DNA of 64,000 bases, taken from the NCBI GenBank assembly GCA_013397455.1, contig VYZB01000118.1:1319669-1383668 (forward strand), written 5' to 3'. Made by a program: the position numbers and the translations under genes. The notes below the pieces were generated by a model. It did no database searches, was not told the origin of the DNA, and saw only the letters and a program-made list of their open reading frames with translations. The stretch is from Crotophaga sulcirostris. Lineage: Eukaryota > Chordata > Aves > Cuculiformes > Crotophagidae. This document shows positions 1 through 11,454 of the stretch, in pieces; the stretch's first letter is position 1; each line of letters begins with the position of its first letter.

Positions 1-616
1 GTATCTTTCAACAGGGATGGATTACCAAGTGAAATCAGCTTCCAAAAGCTCCCCCCTCATACCCACACCCCACAAAAAAGAAAAAGAAAAACAGAAAAAC
101 GACTACATTGCCAGAAAAGACAAGCCACAGAAATAGACCCAAGAAGTCCTATGAATAAATTTTCAGTAATTAACACAACAACACAACAATAGCGCTTTGC
201 AAGCACTTACAAATTTCCTTAAGACTACCTAAATTCATTTTGGATGAGAGAAACTGCTGGGTCTTTATACAGTGTGTAATCTGCCAGGTTGATGTTCATC
301 TCTAAGAATAACCCTCTCTCTCTCTTTCAGGATGTCATGTTGAAAATGCCAGACTAAATCTACAGTCAGAATAACCTAAACAAACTGAACGGATTCAGGA
401 AATAGTTCCTCATGTAATAATTGTCTATAGTTTCTGACATAACTGATCGGAATATTTTAACCTAGGCAAAATTTTGTTTCTTTTCACATCTCTTCGCAGT
501 CTCCTTTGTTTTATCTCAATATTCAGGCATGATAGTAATACAGAGATATTTTTTATAAATATTACATACAACTCTTTAATTTCTATCAGGACAAAAACGG
601 AACAGGAGACAGTTTT

Positions 617-1823
617 CATAGACTCATAGAATTGTTTGGGTTGCAAAGGACCTTAAAGATCACCCAGTTCCAATCTCCCTGTCATGGTGCATCAACCAGC
701 ATCCCCAAGTCCTTCTTTTTAGGGCTACTCTCCATCCATTCTCTGCCCAGCCTGTATTTGTGCTTGGGATTGCCCTGACACATATGCAGGCCCTTGAACT
801 TGGCCTTGTTGAATTTCATGAGGTTCACATAGGTCCATCTCTCAAGCCTGTCAAGGCCCTTCTGGATGGCATCTCTTCCGTCTAGCATTTCCACTGCACC
901 ACGATAAGCAAACTTGCTGAGGACGCACTCGATCCCACTGTCCACCGCTCTGACAGCCGGTCCTAATACCAACCCCTGAAGAAAGCCACTCATCAATGGT
1001 CTCAACTTAGACATCAAGCCATTGACCACAACTCTTTGAATGTGACCATCCAGTCAATTCCTTATCCACCAAGTGGTCCATCTGTCAAATCCATGTTTCT
1101 CCAATTTAGAGACAAGAATGTCATGTGGGACAGTGTAAAAAGCTTTGTACAAGTGCAGGTAGATGATGTCAGTTGCTCTTCCCTTTTTCATCAACGCTGT
1201 AACTCCATCATAGAAGGTCACCAAATTCATGAGGCATGGTTTTCCCATGTTGTCTGTCATCAATCACCTCCCTATTTCCCATGTGCCTTTGCATAGTTTC
1301 CAGGAGGATCTGGACCTGTAGTTCTATGTGTCTTCTTTTTTCCTCTTTTGAAAAATGGAGGCTATGTCTCCCCTTTTCCAGCCAGTGGGAACTTCACCAG
1401 ACTGCAATGACTTCTCAAATATAACTGATAGTGGCTTAGGAGCTTTGTCCACCAATTCCCTCAGGACCGGTGGGTGTATCTCATCAGATCCCATTGACTT
1501 GTGTACCTTCAGGTTCCTTAGTGGTCTCGCACCTTATCTTCTCCTACTGTGGGCAGTTCTTCCTTCTCCCGGTCCCTGCCTTTGCCTTCTGCACCTTGGG
1601 TGGTATGGCTAGAGCATTTGCAGATGAAGACCAAGGCAAAAAGTCATTGAGTACTTCAGTCTTCTCCATATCCTGGATAACCACGTCTCATGTTTCCTTC
1701 TGCAGAGGGCCCTCAATCTCTCTAGTTTTTCTTTTATCACTGACATACTTACAGAAGCTTTTCTTGTTGCCTTCAACGTCCCTAGAAAGACTCAGTTCTA
1801 TCTCTCAGAAGAATTGCCAGTGC
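617..1823 (-). mobile_element. CR1 LINE fragment, ORF2 reverse transcriptase region, internally deleted
   Basis: This is a degraded CR1 (chicken repeat 1) non-LTR retrotransposon. Reading the minus strand from about 1823, the translation passes through the linker between endonuclease and reverse transcriptase (VSDKRKT, EKTEVLNDF). It then enters the RT ([57 protein letters not shown]) and stops at DLGMLVDAP near 683. It jumps directly to the CR1 3' terminal segment at 617-680, which ends in the TCTATGA-type octamer. About 600 bases of ORF2 C-terminus are therefore missing. Catalytic positions are lost: the first Asp motif reads KAFYT instead of KAFDT, and the FADD segment is missing. Several stops and frameshifts are present, so it is not functional. 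Confidence 0.9.
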
Positions 1824-1985
1824 AATTACAAAATAAAATAAAATAATTTCCAGATAAGAGGAAAACACTGGCAGTTGAGAAAAGATCCCTGCTCATGTGT
1901 GCAGATACAACAACTCGCATAAAGTATATCCTAGTATGTTTTCAGTCTCACAAACTTAAACATTAGCCCTGAAAATTTAGCAAAT

Positions 1986-2670
1986 GTGCAGTGTTACAGA
2001 CGTGGGGAAGATTGGCTGGAGAGCTGCCTGGCAGAGAAGGAGCCGGGGGTGTTGGTTCACAACCGGCTGAACATGAGCCAGCAGTGTGCCCAGGTGGCCA
2101 AGAAGGCCAATGGCATCTTGGCCTGTATCAGAAACAGTGTGGCCAGCAGGAGCAGGGAAGTGACTGTGCCCCTGTACTCAACACTGGTGAGGTCACATCT
2201 CGAGCACTGTGTGCAGTTCTGGGCCCCTCACTACAAGAACGACATTGAGGTGCTGACATGTGTCCAGAGAAGGGCAACGAGGCTGGTGAACAAGTCTTAT
2301 GAGGAATGGCTGAGCCAGCTAGGATTGTTTAGCTTGGAGAAGAGAAGGCTGAGGGGAGATCTCATCACTGTCTACAACTACTTGAAAGGAGATTGTAGTG
2401 AGGTGAGTGTTGGTCTGTTCTCCCAAGTGATAGGTGACAGGATAAGAGGAAATGGCCAGGGCAGATTTAGGCTGGATATTAGGAAAAAATTCTTCACTGA
2501 AAGGGTGATCAGGCATTGGAACAGGCTGCCCAGGGAGGTGGTGGAGTCACCATCCCTGGAGGCGTTTAAAAGATGGGTAGATGAGTTTCTGGGGGACATG
2601 GTTTAGCAGAGGAGAGGTACGGTTGGACTCGATGATCTCAAAGGCGTTTTCCAACCGGACGATTCTATGA
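1986..2670 (+). mobile_element. CR1 LINE 3' end with an open 206-codon ORF2 C-terminus
   Basis: This is a 5'-truncated CR1 copy. A single open frame at 1986-2606 encodes the ORF2 C-terminal region after the RT palm: [59 protein letters not shown] and [26 protein letters not shown]. The 3' untranslated end follows (tggactcgatgatctcaaagg, then gattctatga). The uninterrupted frame suggests a comparatively recent insertion. It lies 160 bases from the opposed CR1 at 617-1823, but its subfamily signature ([19 protein letters not shown]) differs from that element's (YRLGREWMESSP). Confidence 0.93.
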
Positions 2671-3591
2671 AAAATAACAGATTACTTGACCACTATACTC
2701 ACAGAAGTCTTAATCGAATGGTCTTATGCACCAAACTGCTTTTTCCTTCTTGAATTGATTGAGTTTTGGTCACATTACTCTGAGATAGCATTGTAAAACT
2801 TGTATTATTGCTGCCCAGACTGAAACATAGCTATCACTATACCAGGAAGAGGTAGCTAAGCTAATGTGTTAATTAGAGTTGCTCATTCAGGTGGGTATAT
2901 GTGGCTGCACTTTCTTATGAGTGTTTTCAATCAAGGAACCAAGTCGGTATTCTCAGCTTTTGTCAGATAATCACATTGCTGCAACCAGAAACATGCAGAC
3001 TTCTTAGATGAGGTCCTTGTCACTGTACTATTGCTTTCCTATTTTTATGTCAGGTTTCTACAATTTATCCTGCATAGGAATAAATCTTAAAAACATGCAA
3101 AAATTGAAAGCAGCACATGTCATCAGTAAAGAACTGCCACTTATCAACAGTGAACGGCCCCAACATTTTGCCAGAGCATGTTTTATGGTCTACTGGTGAA
3201 TTCTTAAGATATCACTGAACTGTAAATTGTTGAGTGACTTGGATAATATGTACCTCAAAGGCTGCTTCTGTCCCCCTTTCAAGACAGAATGGTGATATAA
3301 ACACATACAGAAACTCTCCCTTTCAGTTTAAGAGGGAGACTTAAAACTGGATCTGACCTGTAATAATCTAAATCAACCTTAAGAGCCTAGTAAACAACCT
3401 ACATTTTTGCCAGCTTTGGTGGAGCAGTAATGCTAAATATAGACCTAATTCAATGACCTTTTTTGATGCTCAGAGGCAGTAGATATATCATTTTGGGTAC
3501 AAAATTTAGTGTGCCTGCATAGTCAAAGGTACCTAGTGACTTGTTAATATGAAATAATCACCATTAATGGCTTGGCTAAATTTTTACATAC

Positions 3592-3747
3592 CCTTCTTGG
3601 CCTGAGGGTCATCACAGCTTTCATAGGTGCACGGCCCCCAGGCTGACCATGCCGAGGTCTCACATTCTATAGGACAGGGGATATGACACAGCTGGGAGGT
3701 GCTGGGAAGAGGTCCTGTACACAGCTTACGTTCCACCGGCCTTGAGG
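3592..3747 (-). CDS. THSD7A: THSD7A coding exon (fifth), end of one TSP1 repeat and start of the next
   Basis: This 156-bp exon starts after atttttgacag with the last two bases of an Ala codon (G|CC), runs 51 full codons, and ends AAGAAGG|gtatg with one base of a Gly codon. It encodes the closing half of the divergent repeat (KLCTGPLPSTSQLCHIPCPIEC) and the opening of the next canonical repeat (WSAWGPCTYESC). From memory, the human protein has an N-glycosylation sequon (NTT) where this one reads STS, so that site may be missing here; this needs an alignment. It is the last THSD7A exon in the window. The remaining exons, including those for the transmembrane segment, must lie to the left of position 1. 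Confidence 0.94.
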
Positions 3748-6700
3748 CTGTCAAAAATAAATCAACACATTTCTCACATCACTCGTCATGATCCTCAGCT
3801 CTAGGTGGACAGAATCATCCTTCATTCAGGAAGGCTGCTATCAACATTTTAATCGGATAAAGGGATGGTAAAATACCCGTCTTGTAAAAATGAAACAGAA
3901 GTCAATTTAAACGTTTGTGTGAATGGAGCCAAATTCAATCATGTGGAGTCAGGAAGATCGTAGTACTGCAGCACTCTCTTGGACCTAGTCCTTTCATTTA
4001 ATGGATAGATTATGTTACTACAACAGTTGTCCACATTGTGCTCTGTGTAAATTGATGTCTTGCTGTCTTATTCAGTGAGTCTTTACTTAAGAAACTGAGA
4101 GAAAAGCTGTATAAATCCATTTGCTCCTATACAATACTATAACTTCAAAAGCCTGCTTAATTAATACTTTGAAGATTAATTTTAAGCTATAATCTGAAAC
4201 ACAGTTAAAACTATGACAAAATTCTGGTTTTTTTTACTCTAAAGACCTTCAGGTGCACACTCAGCAATAAAGTTTGTGCAGTAGCAGCTTTAGTTCAAGA
4301 AAAGCTTCATTTTAGATACATATAGATACATATGCATATAATAGAAATACATATATTTAAAATAATTTAAACACTTCAAAATATAAATATTATTAATCTA
4401 TAAAGATACATGTGAAGGCAGATTCTTCTCTTCCTTAAGGATCAATAAGTTCTGGAACAGAGTAAAATCACTCTGCTCCTTCCACACTTCACCCTTTGAA
4501 CTCCCTGGTTACAGAAATAATGCAAGAGCTCTATAAGGTGCCAGGGTAAGGCACAGAACTTTAAACCAAAATGTACCATTTTGTTACAAGTAAGATTTTA
4601 ATTCTCTTTCATAATATAGGACTTGCCAAAATATTAAACTAAGTAGAAAGTATCTGCCAGACTGCAAAGTGAAGTCTGCCATATTCATTCACTTTGGTTA
4701 ACTGAAGAAACATGTAATTCCTTAACTTAAAACACCCTCATCCAACTCCGTCATTTCACAGGAAAGTTACCTTATCAATTTTCTGCCATCACTACAAGTA
4801 GTCTCTTTTGATGGAAAGAGTTCTCTGACGAAATATATTCTGAAATAAGTTTACAATATGACAAAATATACTTCTGAAAGTCAAGACCAGTAACTACAGA
4901 TATGATGTTAAAGTGATTATCATGTCATTAAAGCATGGCCTTATTTGTAGTCATGTGAGTCTCTTTCCATTTGGAGTTTCTAAGTAGATCGTCTTTCCAG
5001 TTACAGAAAAAGTGTTTAACTCTCACTTTTTAAGGGGAAGAGGGAAGGAAAAATCATCAGCCTCCCTGTTCTGGTTTACCACATTGCTTCCTTTGGCACA
5101 GTTTTACACTGTGTTGCTCCACGTAATGAAGGCATGAGGATGGCAGATCGTCATTCAACATTACTGCTTCCAGCTCACCAATATCTTGACACAAAATAAT
5201 ACAACAGCAAATATCCAAAATTTGCATAATTCTATGTTGGAATTAAATTTTATGACAGAACACTGAATTTTACAATAAGTTTGACATGCACACCTAATAT
5301 GCATGATAATCAACATAATATGCATATCTTGTGTAGAACATGGATATAAATAAACATAATTTGGCTTTAATTGAATTCGTATTAAATAGATTCTAATAAA
5401 AAAAAAGAAAACCAATAAGTAATTGCTAGGTGTACTTTTTATACCTTGATTTTATCAGGGAATTGCTCAAGTGAGACAGCTGAAATTAAGCGTCAATTAC
5501 ACCCCTGAGATGCAGCCTTGCTTCAGGGAACAGAGCAAGCATTCTAGGGAATGCCTTGCTTCATCCCCAGCCTACCTCAGGATAAAGCACTTACCATCAC
5601 ACTGTTTCATGGGATGTTACTCAGAAAGATAACAAAGATTTTTCATCAGGAAGCCTTAAATAGCAGATTTTCATATCACAGATGTTCCATACCTCAATCA
5701 GATTATTAAGAGTCTGCCAACGGAAGTTACTACTGTACTACTGCCATAATCCATTTGTCTTCAAGTTAAATTTGTGATAGTCTTGAATTTCTAAAATGTG
5801 AGGATTTGTTACCATGTTTGGCTTCAAAGAGGCTGACTTAAGTATTAGATATGTTTTTCCTTTTTTTTTTTAAATTTTTTTTTTAGGTATCTGTCCAGTA
5901 AGAATTCTAGGTCATAACAGAAAACATCATTAAATAAACCTATAATATAAACAACTGAACAAAACTGATGTCTGCTACCAGATTTGTTATATATCACTTG
6001 TAAAACAAAAGAATTAAACAGGAGAGACAAGTTATAGTCAAGATTATTAAAAAATGCTTCCATCATTGAAGACTGAGTGTGTCTCAATGTGTCAAGACCC
6101 AGGATTACTCAGAATTCTTTCTTTGAGTGACAGTGAAATAACAAAATTTAGCCTTGCCTGGATATCTTACGAACACTTTGCTCCCATTAATTCAAATGGA
6201 TTTCTTCCAGCATCAAAAATGTAGGAATGAGCTCAGCTTTTGCTGCTTATTGTTTAGCAAAGATACTTTGAGAGAAGATGATCCTGGATGCTGAAATTTA
6301 CAGTTTAAATCCTTGTCTTATCTCTGTCCTTTTGTACTCTCCAGTGGGAGTGATAAAAATTGTTCTTTATTCCTTGGCAGTGATGCTGAATGCTGATTAC
6401 ATTTTGTGGAATGTTACAAGCTCTGTGTGGAATTTGAAAAAATTTTGGCCGAAAAATGGAAAGAAAAGTGAATGTATTTTGATAACCTTTCTATCTCCTT
6501 CAGCCTAATTAAAAAGTTAGACTCAGTTCCGAATGAATTTCTGATTTGAGGTTTTACTTATACAGTAAAATGTCCAGTCCTCAAATGACCCAGTCCTCAA
6601 ATCATTCACTACATTAGGAAAATTTTAGCTGAATATATTCTAACCTCTTGTAAAGCACCTCCTGCAATGACTGCACTTTAAAAAGAACTGCAAAGAAAAA

Positions 6701-7509
6701 AACGCAGTTCTGTTCTTAAGTATTTGCTACGTTTATTGAGATGTCAATCTCCTAATTCTTTCCCAGAAGCCATCAACAAACCAGTGCCAGGTAATGACCA
6801 GGCTGGCAAAGAGAGTGAATTTGTACGTGGCTGCATCAGCATAAAAAGACACAACTTAATTTTTCTCCTTCTGGTCACTTGTCTCACTGCTTTCACACCT
6901 AATAAATTTACGCTCATAAAGGAAATTTCCTCCCATCCTCATTCTATTCTGTATCTAGAGTTTTAAAGGTACTTGGAAATAGATGACACAATCTACCTCA
7001 CAGGCTTTCTGTGAAAAAAACTTCATGACTAATATGTCAACTATCTGAATAGAGATAGAAACAATTTAAGTCAGTGGCAAGTAAATGGTAGAATGACAGT
7101 GACCTCCAGGAATCTTGATTGTCAGCTGCCTAATTACTCAAGATGGCCTGTTCTTCTCCAATCTAAATTTATGAATTTTGATGGGAGACAATACAGACCA
7201 AAAGTTGTCAAGGAATCTGGTTCAACTAAGTATTTAAAGTTCAAATTCTTACTGGACCACTAACTTGGTGTTTTAGATCTACAAAAGAGACTGGAAATAG
7301 CAGCTATGACAAACGCAACGAAACAATTCCCAGCACTCAGAATGGGAAGCAAAATCAGTCACTTGCTGAAATAGTACAAAAGTGGGAGCAGGGAACTGTC
7401 CTGGCATTCTAGCTGGCTAATGAACTTCATTAGTTTGAGTTCAGTCTTGTCAATTTTAAGTTGATCACGCATTTTCTGAGAATGCATAAATCCATTAAAC
7501 TATTTCAGT

Positions 7510-7527
7510 TTATTATTATTATTATAT
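7510..7527. repeat. (TTA)n microsatellite
   Basis: About five and a half tandem TTA/ATT units followed by a short TA run, inside an intron. Confidence 0.75.
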
Positions 7528-8149
7528 ATTTCAGTTAATTATACACATACAGCCAGTGTAGTTTCCTTGAAAGGGACCTTTCCTCCTTTGCACGCTTGTG
7601 ATTAAAAGGCCACATCAAAGGCCTTAATTTACCTACCTGTTATTTCAAAAGTGATCGATAGTAGAGGTGCAGCACTAGCCTTCGACTTGCTCTGTGACTG
7701 ACTTTCTGAAATAACAGGGAAATGCTACCATGAGTATATGAGAATGGAGGTCTTCAAAGCAGCCTTACTGAGACATCATTCACTACAACCAACAGCAAAG
7801 TACCCTGAAATGAAGGTATTTCACCACGGCTAAAACTGCTAGGTGTCCCCCCTAGCTTTCTCCCATCAAATTACTCTGAGTTTACAAATGGTATCTTTTT
7901 TAGAAGCACCAATTTGCTTGTTCCTAGGAGGGCCTAGAGAGCTGCTCTTGCCCACACCAAATCCAAGATGGAATGAGTGGAGAGCGGCTCTTCTGAAAAT
8001 CTTGGCCCTAATAGGGAAACACCATAGAGCTCCTTTTTAAACTAAGATCCACTTCACTCCTAGTTTGAGCTCTTGAAAAATTGTTCTCATGTTTATGCAT
8101 CTGAAGACTAGTTACATTTTAATCAGCTTTCCAGGGTCTGCAGAGATTA

Positions 8150-8645
8150 CCTCCTGATGGGTTCCGTGTATTCCTGTCACATTCTGATAAGGGCAGATTT
8201 CACACCCGCCTAAGCCGGCGAGACTTCACAGCCTACCAAAATCCTTAATCATCATTCCGAACAGTAAGCTGCCACTGATTTTATTGTTAACTCTCCTTAG
8301 CTGGGAGGTTTTACTCCTTTACTCTAAGGCAGGGGCATCTAAACTTTGTTCGGCAGAGATGATTTACTAAAAGCCCTTGGGCGGAAGCTGATTTGCATTA
8401 AGCGAAGCGGCTTGAAAGCTTCTTCTTTAATAAATACAGATGAGGGGCCCATGGAGCGTACAAGTCACACCCTACTGATCCAAGCAGTCATGCTGAAATG
8501 GATGTTGGCATTAATATTCCCCACAAACTCTCTCTCTACAGCAAGTTTGAGAGTACCTTTAACCCACAGCAGAAACCTCACTAGCCTGCAGTTTAGTCAG
8601 CTCTGGTCTAAATGTCGTGCAACATCATTTGTAAAATGATGTTGC
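8150..8645. other. GC-richer intronic block, unexplained
   Basis: This block is richer in G, C and CpG than its surroundings (for example the cacccgcctaagccggcgag stretch near 8201-8220). It contains an ATTTGCAT octamer (POU-type site) near 8391-8398 and ends in a perfect hairpin at 8619-8645. The open frame across 8346-8639 has no recognisable protein features. It could be a conserved non-coding element or an eroded transposon; the sequence alone does not decide. Confidence 0.35.
8619..8645. repeat. Perfect inverted repeat, 12-bp arms with 3-bp spacer
   Basis: GCAACATCATTT is followed by GTA and then its exact reverse complement AAATGATGTTGC. No mismatch occurs in either arm. Confidence 0.9.
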
Positions 8646-9465
8646 TTTTCCTGAAGTATGTGGCTGTATTTAATTTTTAATAACAATGTGTGTTTGTATC
8701 AAACAGTTACAGAAGAGGATTAAATTTATTTAAGATAAATGCATTTAGCTTAATTCACTAATTTTTAAATCCATAGTGCTGTATTAGTATGCAGAAAAAG
8801 TTACATAAAATACTCAATTGTTGTTCTTCAGTATTTATATTACTAAATGATTTAAAGATCTTTTTTCCTACTAAGCTATTCTCTCTTTTGTTAAGAAGCT
8901 GTACAGACTGTAACAGTGACAAAGAATAATCCTTTTCTCAGTTCTGGAAACAAACCCATGAACTTACATTGACTTAAAAGTCCTCAAAGTAACTTAAGAA
9001 TTTGACCAACTAAAGAGTCCATTTCCTGAGAATTAATTATAGTAATATTTTTGCACATTTTTATATTGAGTTTACATGCCAGAATTGACATATTTAATCT
9101 GCACATCATACTACACAGGTTCATCAGCCAGCTCAAGGACACACAGGAATTATAATAGTACATGAAGGAACCAAATCTAGGATTTGTGATCTGCCTTCTC
9201 ATGTTCTTTCTTACTGACTCACATAAGACAATATTTTTCAATAGATATTAAGAAATATTAATTCATAGCTATGAACCAATATTTGCAACATACAGAGTGA
9301 AATCTCTGCTACTGTAAATAAGTTATTTTCATCTAAATTCGAAAATAACAGTAACTTGCAATGTAAAAAAGCAATCATGACAGAAAACAATGGCTGTCAA
9401 GGAGCTCTGGAATGCTGACATGCTCTTATTTCACACTAACTCAGTTGCAAGTGAATCAAATTTAC

Positions 9466-9647
9466 CTTCTTTTTCCTTGAGGGTATTTAAATAGGAGAGG
9501 AGATTTTCATTAGCTTGCACGCAGTACATTTCCCGGGTTTGAATGCCACCTCCACACAGTGCTGTCTGATTTCCTCGCCTCTTGTCCTGTTGGCTAAGGA
9601 GAGGATCGACACGGCATTCTGTCCACTCTGTGGTTCGCCAACCATAC
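9466..9647 (-). CDS. THSD7A: THSD7A coding exon (fourth), TSP1 repeat half
   Basis: This 182-bp exon joins the previous one in phase: the acceptor gatccag|GTATGG gives the final G of the split Thr codon, then TYGWRTTEWTEC. The donor is AAAGAAG|gtaaa. It holds 60 full codons and ends with one base of a split codon. It encodes the first half of a TSP1-like repeat (YGWRTTEWTECRVDP, then CGGGIQTREMYCVQANEN), a longer divergent repeat type that alternates with the canonical WSxW type in this family. An NQT sequon precedes the CGGG motif. The acceptor has a weak pyrimidine tract compared with the large upstream exon. Introns on either side are 1.56 kb (upstream) and 5.7 kb (downstream). Confidence 0.94.
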
Positions 9648-11205
9648 CTGGATCAAATTTGGTTAATTGAGTCTTTAGAAATCATGAAGCTATTTTACAT
9701 AGCATTAAGTTATACAAGTTGAAACACCTCAATAGCTTTATTCATCATCGAAAAGGCCCAAGCCCCATGATTTCTTGTAAACAAAGATGTGTCAAGTCTG
9801 ATATTTTATGTGGGAGAAAACTTACCCTCTGTTACTTCACTTTTGTAATAATTATTTTTTTAGAAAAATCTTTTCTCTTCTGAAACATACTGCGCATATA
9901 AATATTTTATTGGAAAGAAGAAAAACTTGATATAAGGAGGCATATATTCTATGTTTAGATAAGCCAGCTTTCAAGACTGTGGCTCTCGACATTTGTTTAG
10001 AACTAGACAACTTAAATGAACCAAAGCCAAAATATCAAAGAAACGTGCACACCAAGAAACAGAAGAGCCAGAACAGGGGAGGGAAGAAATACAACCCAGC
10101 CCTCCAAAAACAAACTCAAAAGCATCTTGTTCATATTTGATATGAGAGATAGAAGTTTTGCCTGAATATAAAGGTAAAACTATACTTGTATTTTTTTTAT
10201 TATTACTTCAGAAAAACCTTTCAGTAAGTTCCTTTTTCACTGTCAAGAGGAAGATGGCTCTGCTGTACTGACGCATCCCTGCTGGGTACTGATGAATGAT
10301 GAGAAGCTGTGAGCTTTATAATCAGTGAATGCACAGGAAAGAAGATCCGTGACTCCGAGTTAAAACTCCAATCAGGATTACGAACTGCGAGAAATACCAC
10401 AGAATTTTCTATCCAACAGGCTAAATCAAACAAACTGCTTCCTAATGTGGCTGGAGATGAGGAAAGATGACATTTCAACTCTTAAATGAAAAAATATGTA
10501 CTACAGTCAAAGATGCTTAACATCAAATGACATTTACCCAGTCCCTCTCCTCAGGCTGAAAAACACAAAGCACAGTTAGGACTTTAATATTAATCTCGAT
10601 TAGTTGATAAGAATTACAGCAATCTCTTGAATTGTAAAGTGCTTGCTGTCATTTCTCCTAAAATTTAAACAGGTTAATCCATTTACTGTCACTGTTAGTC
10701 TCTCCCACTTTCCCTTCGCAGACCAGTCCTGCCTTTATTGTGTTGAATACGAGCCTCACTAAAAACATCTGGTTCCTAAACATATGCTTATCACCTTTTT
10801 CCTATGTTCAGCATTTCGTCTGGAAACAGGTAAGTAGTTCAGAAAAGAATAATTCTGGACGAAATGTTATGTAGGGAAAATATCAGTGACAAATTAGTAC
10901 AATTAATTTATTATGGTCTTGACTGGGCCCAGGCTACTCACAAAATTTCTCTTTTAAAAGGTAACACTAATGAAAAAGTACATATTTGTTATTTTCCCTG
11001 TATTTAGAGAGGAAGTGATTTCACTATAACAGCAGATATTTGCAGACTTTTAAGAAAAGTACTGAATAAGGAAAGGATAAAAGAAAATAAAACAAAACCT
11101 ATCATTTCTTTAATAATGATTTGGTTGATATTCCATTACCAGTCCTGTAGGTTTAATTGAAATTTTTACTTCTGGTATAGGGAGAACTGAAGTGAATCAA
11201 CTTAC
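9648..11205 (-). other. THSD7A: THSD7A intron, 1.56 kb
   Basis: This is AT-rich sequence between two in-phase THSD7A exons. I see no repeat or gene in it. Confidence 0.88.
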
Positions 11206-11454
11206 GTAATGCACGGTGCCACACCGTCTCCTTGAGAAACACACTCCTCTGTTTCTTCTAATTGAGGGCATTCGCTTTCACTGCCAATAGGGAGTTGCTT
11301 AATGGTCCGTGATCTTGTACGATTTCCTTTAGGGGTCGTCATGTCAAAGCAGGTTTTGGAGCAGGGAGTCCATTCTGACCACTCTGACACCTGGCAATCC
11401 TTCGTGATCACACAGGACTGGAATGTAATGGGCAACTTGTCTTGTTTGCAGAAG
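11206..11454 (-). CDS. THSD7A: THSD7A coding exon (third), TSP1 repeat with WSEWTPC motif
   Basis: This 249-bp exon follows the 26660-27491 exon after a 15.2 kb intron. The acceptor is ttacag|CTTCTGC and the donor ATTAC|gtaag. It supplies the third base of the split Ser codon (AG|C), then 82 full codons, and ends with AC of a split Thr codon, so both junction phases are 2 and the frame stays intact. It finishes the preceding repeat (FCKQDKLP...SCVITKDC) and encodes a canonical TSR start, VSEWSEWTPCSKTC, with tandem tryptophans suited to C-mannosylation and the Cys-Ser-x-Thr-Cys core used for O-fucosylation. An NRT N-glycosylation sequon sits mid-exon, followed by the Arg-rich layer strand (TRSRTIKQ) and CPQLEE. 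The repeat closes with GDGVAPC. Extracellular location is inferred from the family. Confidence 0.95.

Larger units (their letters stand above)
1..3591 (-). other. THSD7A: THSD7A intron (partial, downstream of the fifth coding exon)
   Basis: This is non-coding sequence after the donor at 3591. It holds two CR1 fragments (617-1823 and 1986-2670), annotated separately. In 1-616 and 2671-3591 I see no gene, RNA or recognisable repeat apart from an A-rich patch near 70-110 and an (AAAAT)n-like run near 1829-1845. Confidence 0.85.
3748..9465 (-). other. THSD7A: THSD7A intron, 5.7 kb
   Basis: This intron lies between the fourth and fifth coding exons seen here. It is mostly AT-rich unique sequence. 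Simple-sequence patches occur at 4314-4395 (AT), 5858-5884 (T-rich) and 7510-7527 (TTA). A GC-richer block lies at 8150-8645. I see no exon, RNA gene or confident transposon in it. Confidence 0.85.

Noticed and set aside
617..2670. Single twin-primed CR1 insertion with 5' inversion
   Set aside because: Both parts carry their own 3' terminus and different subfamily motifs, which a single twin-priming event does not give.
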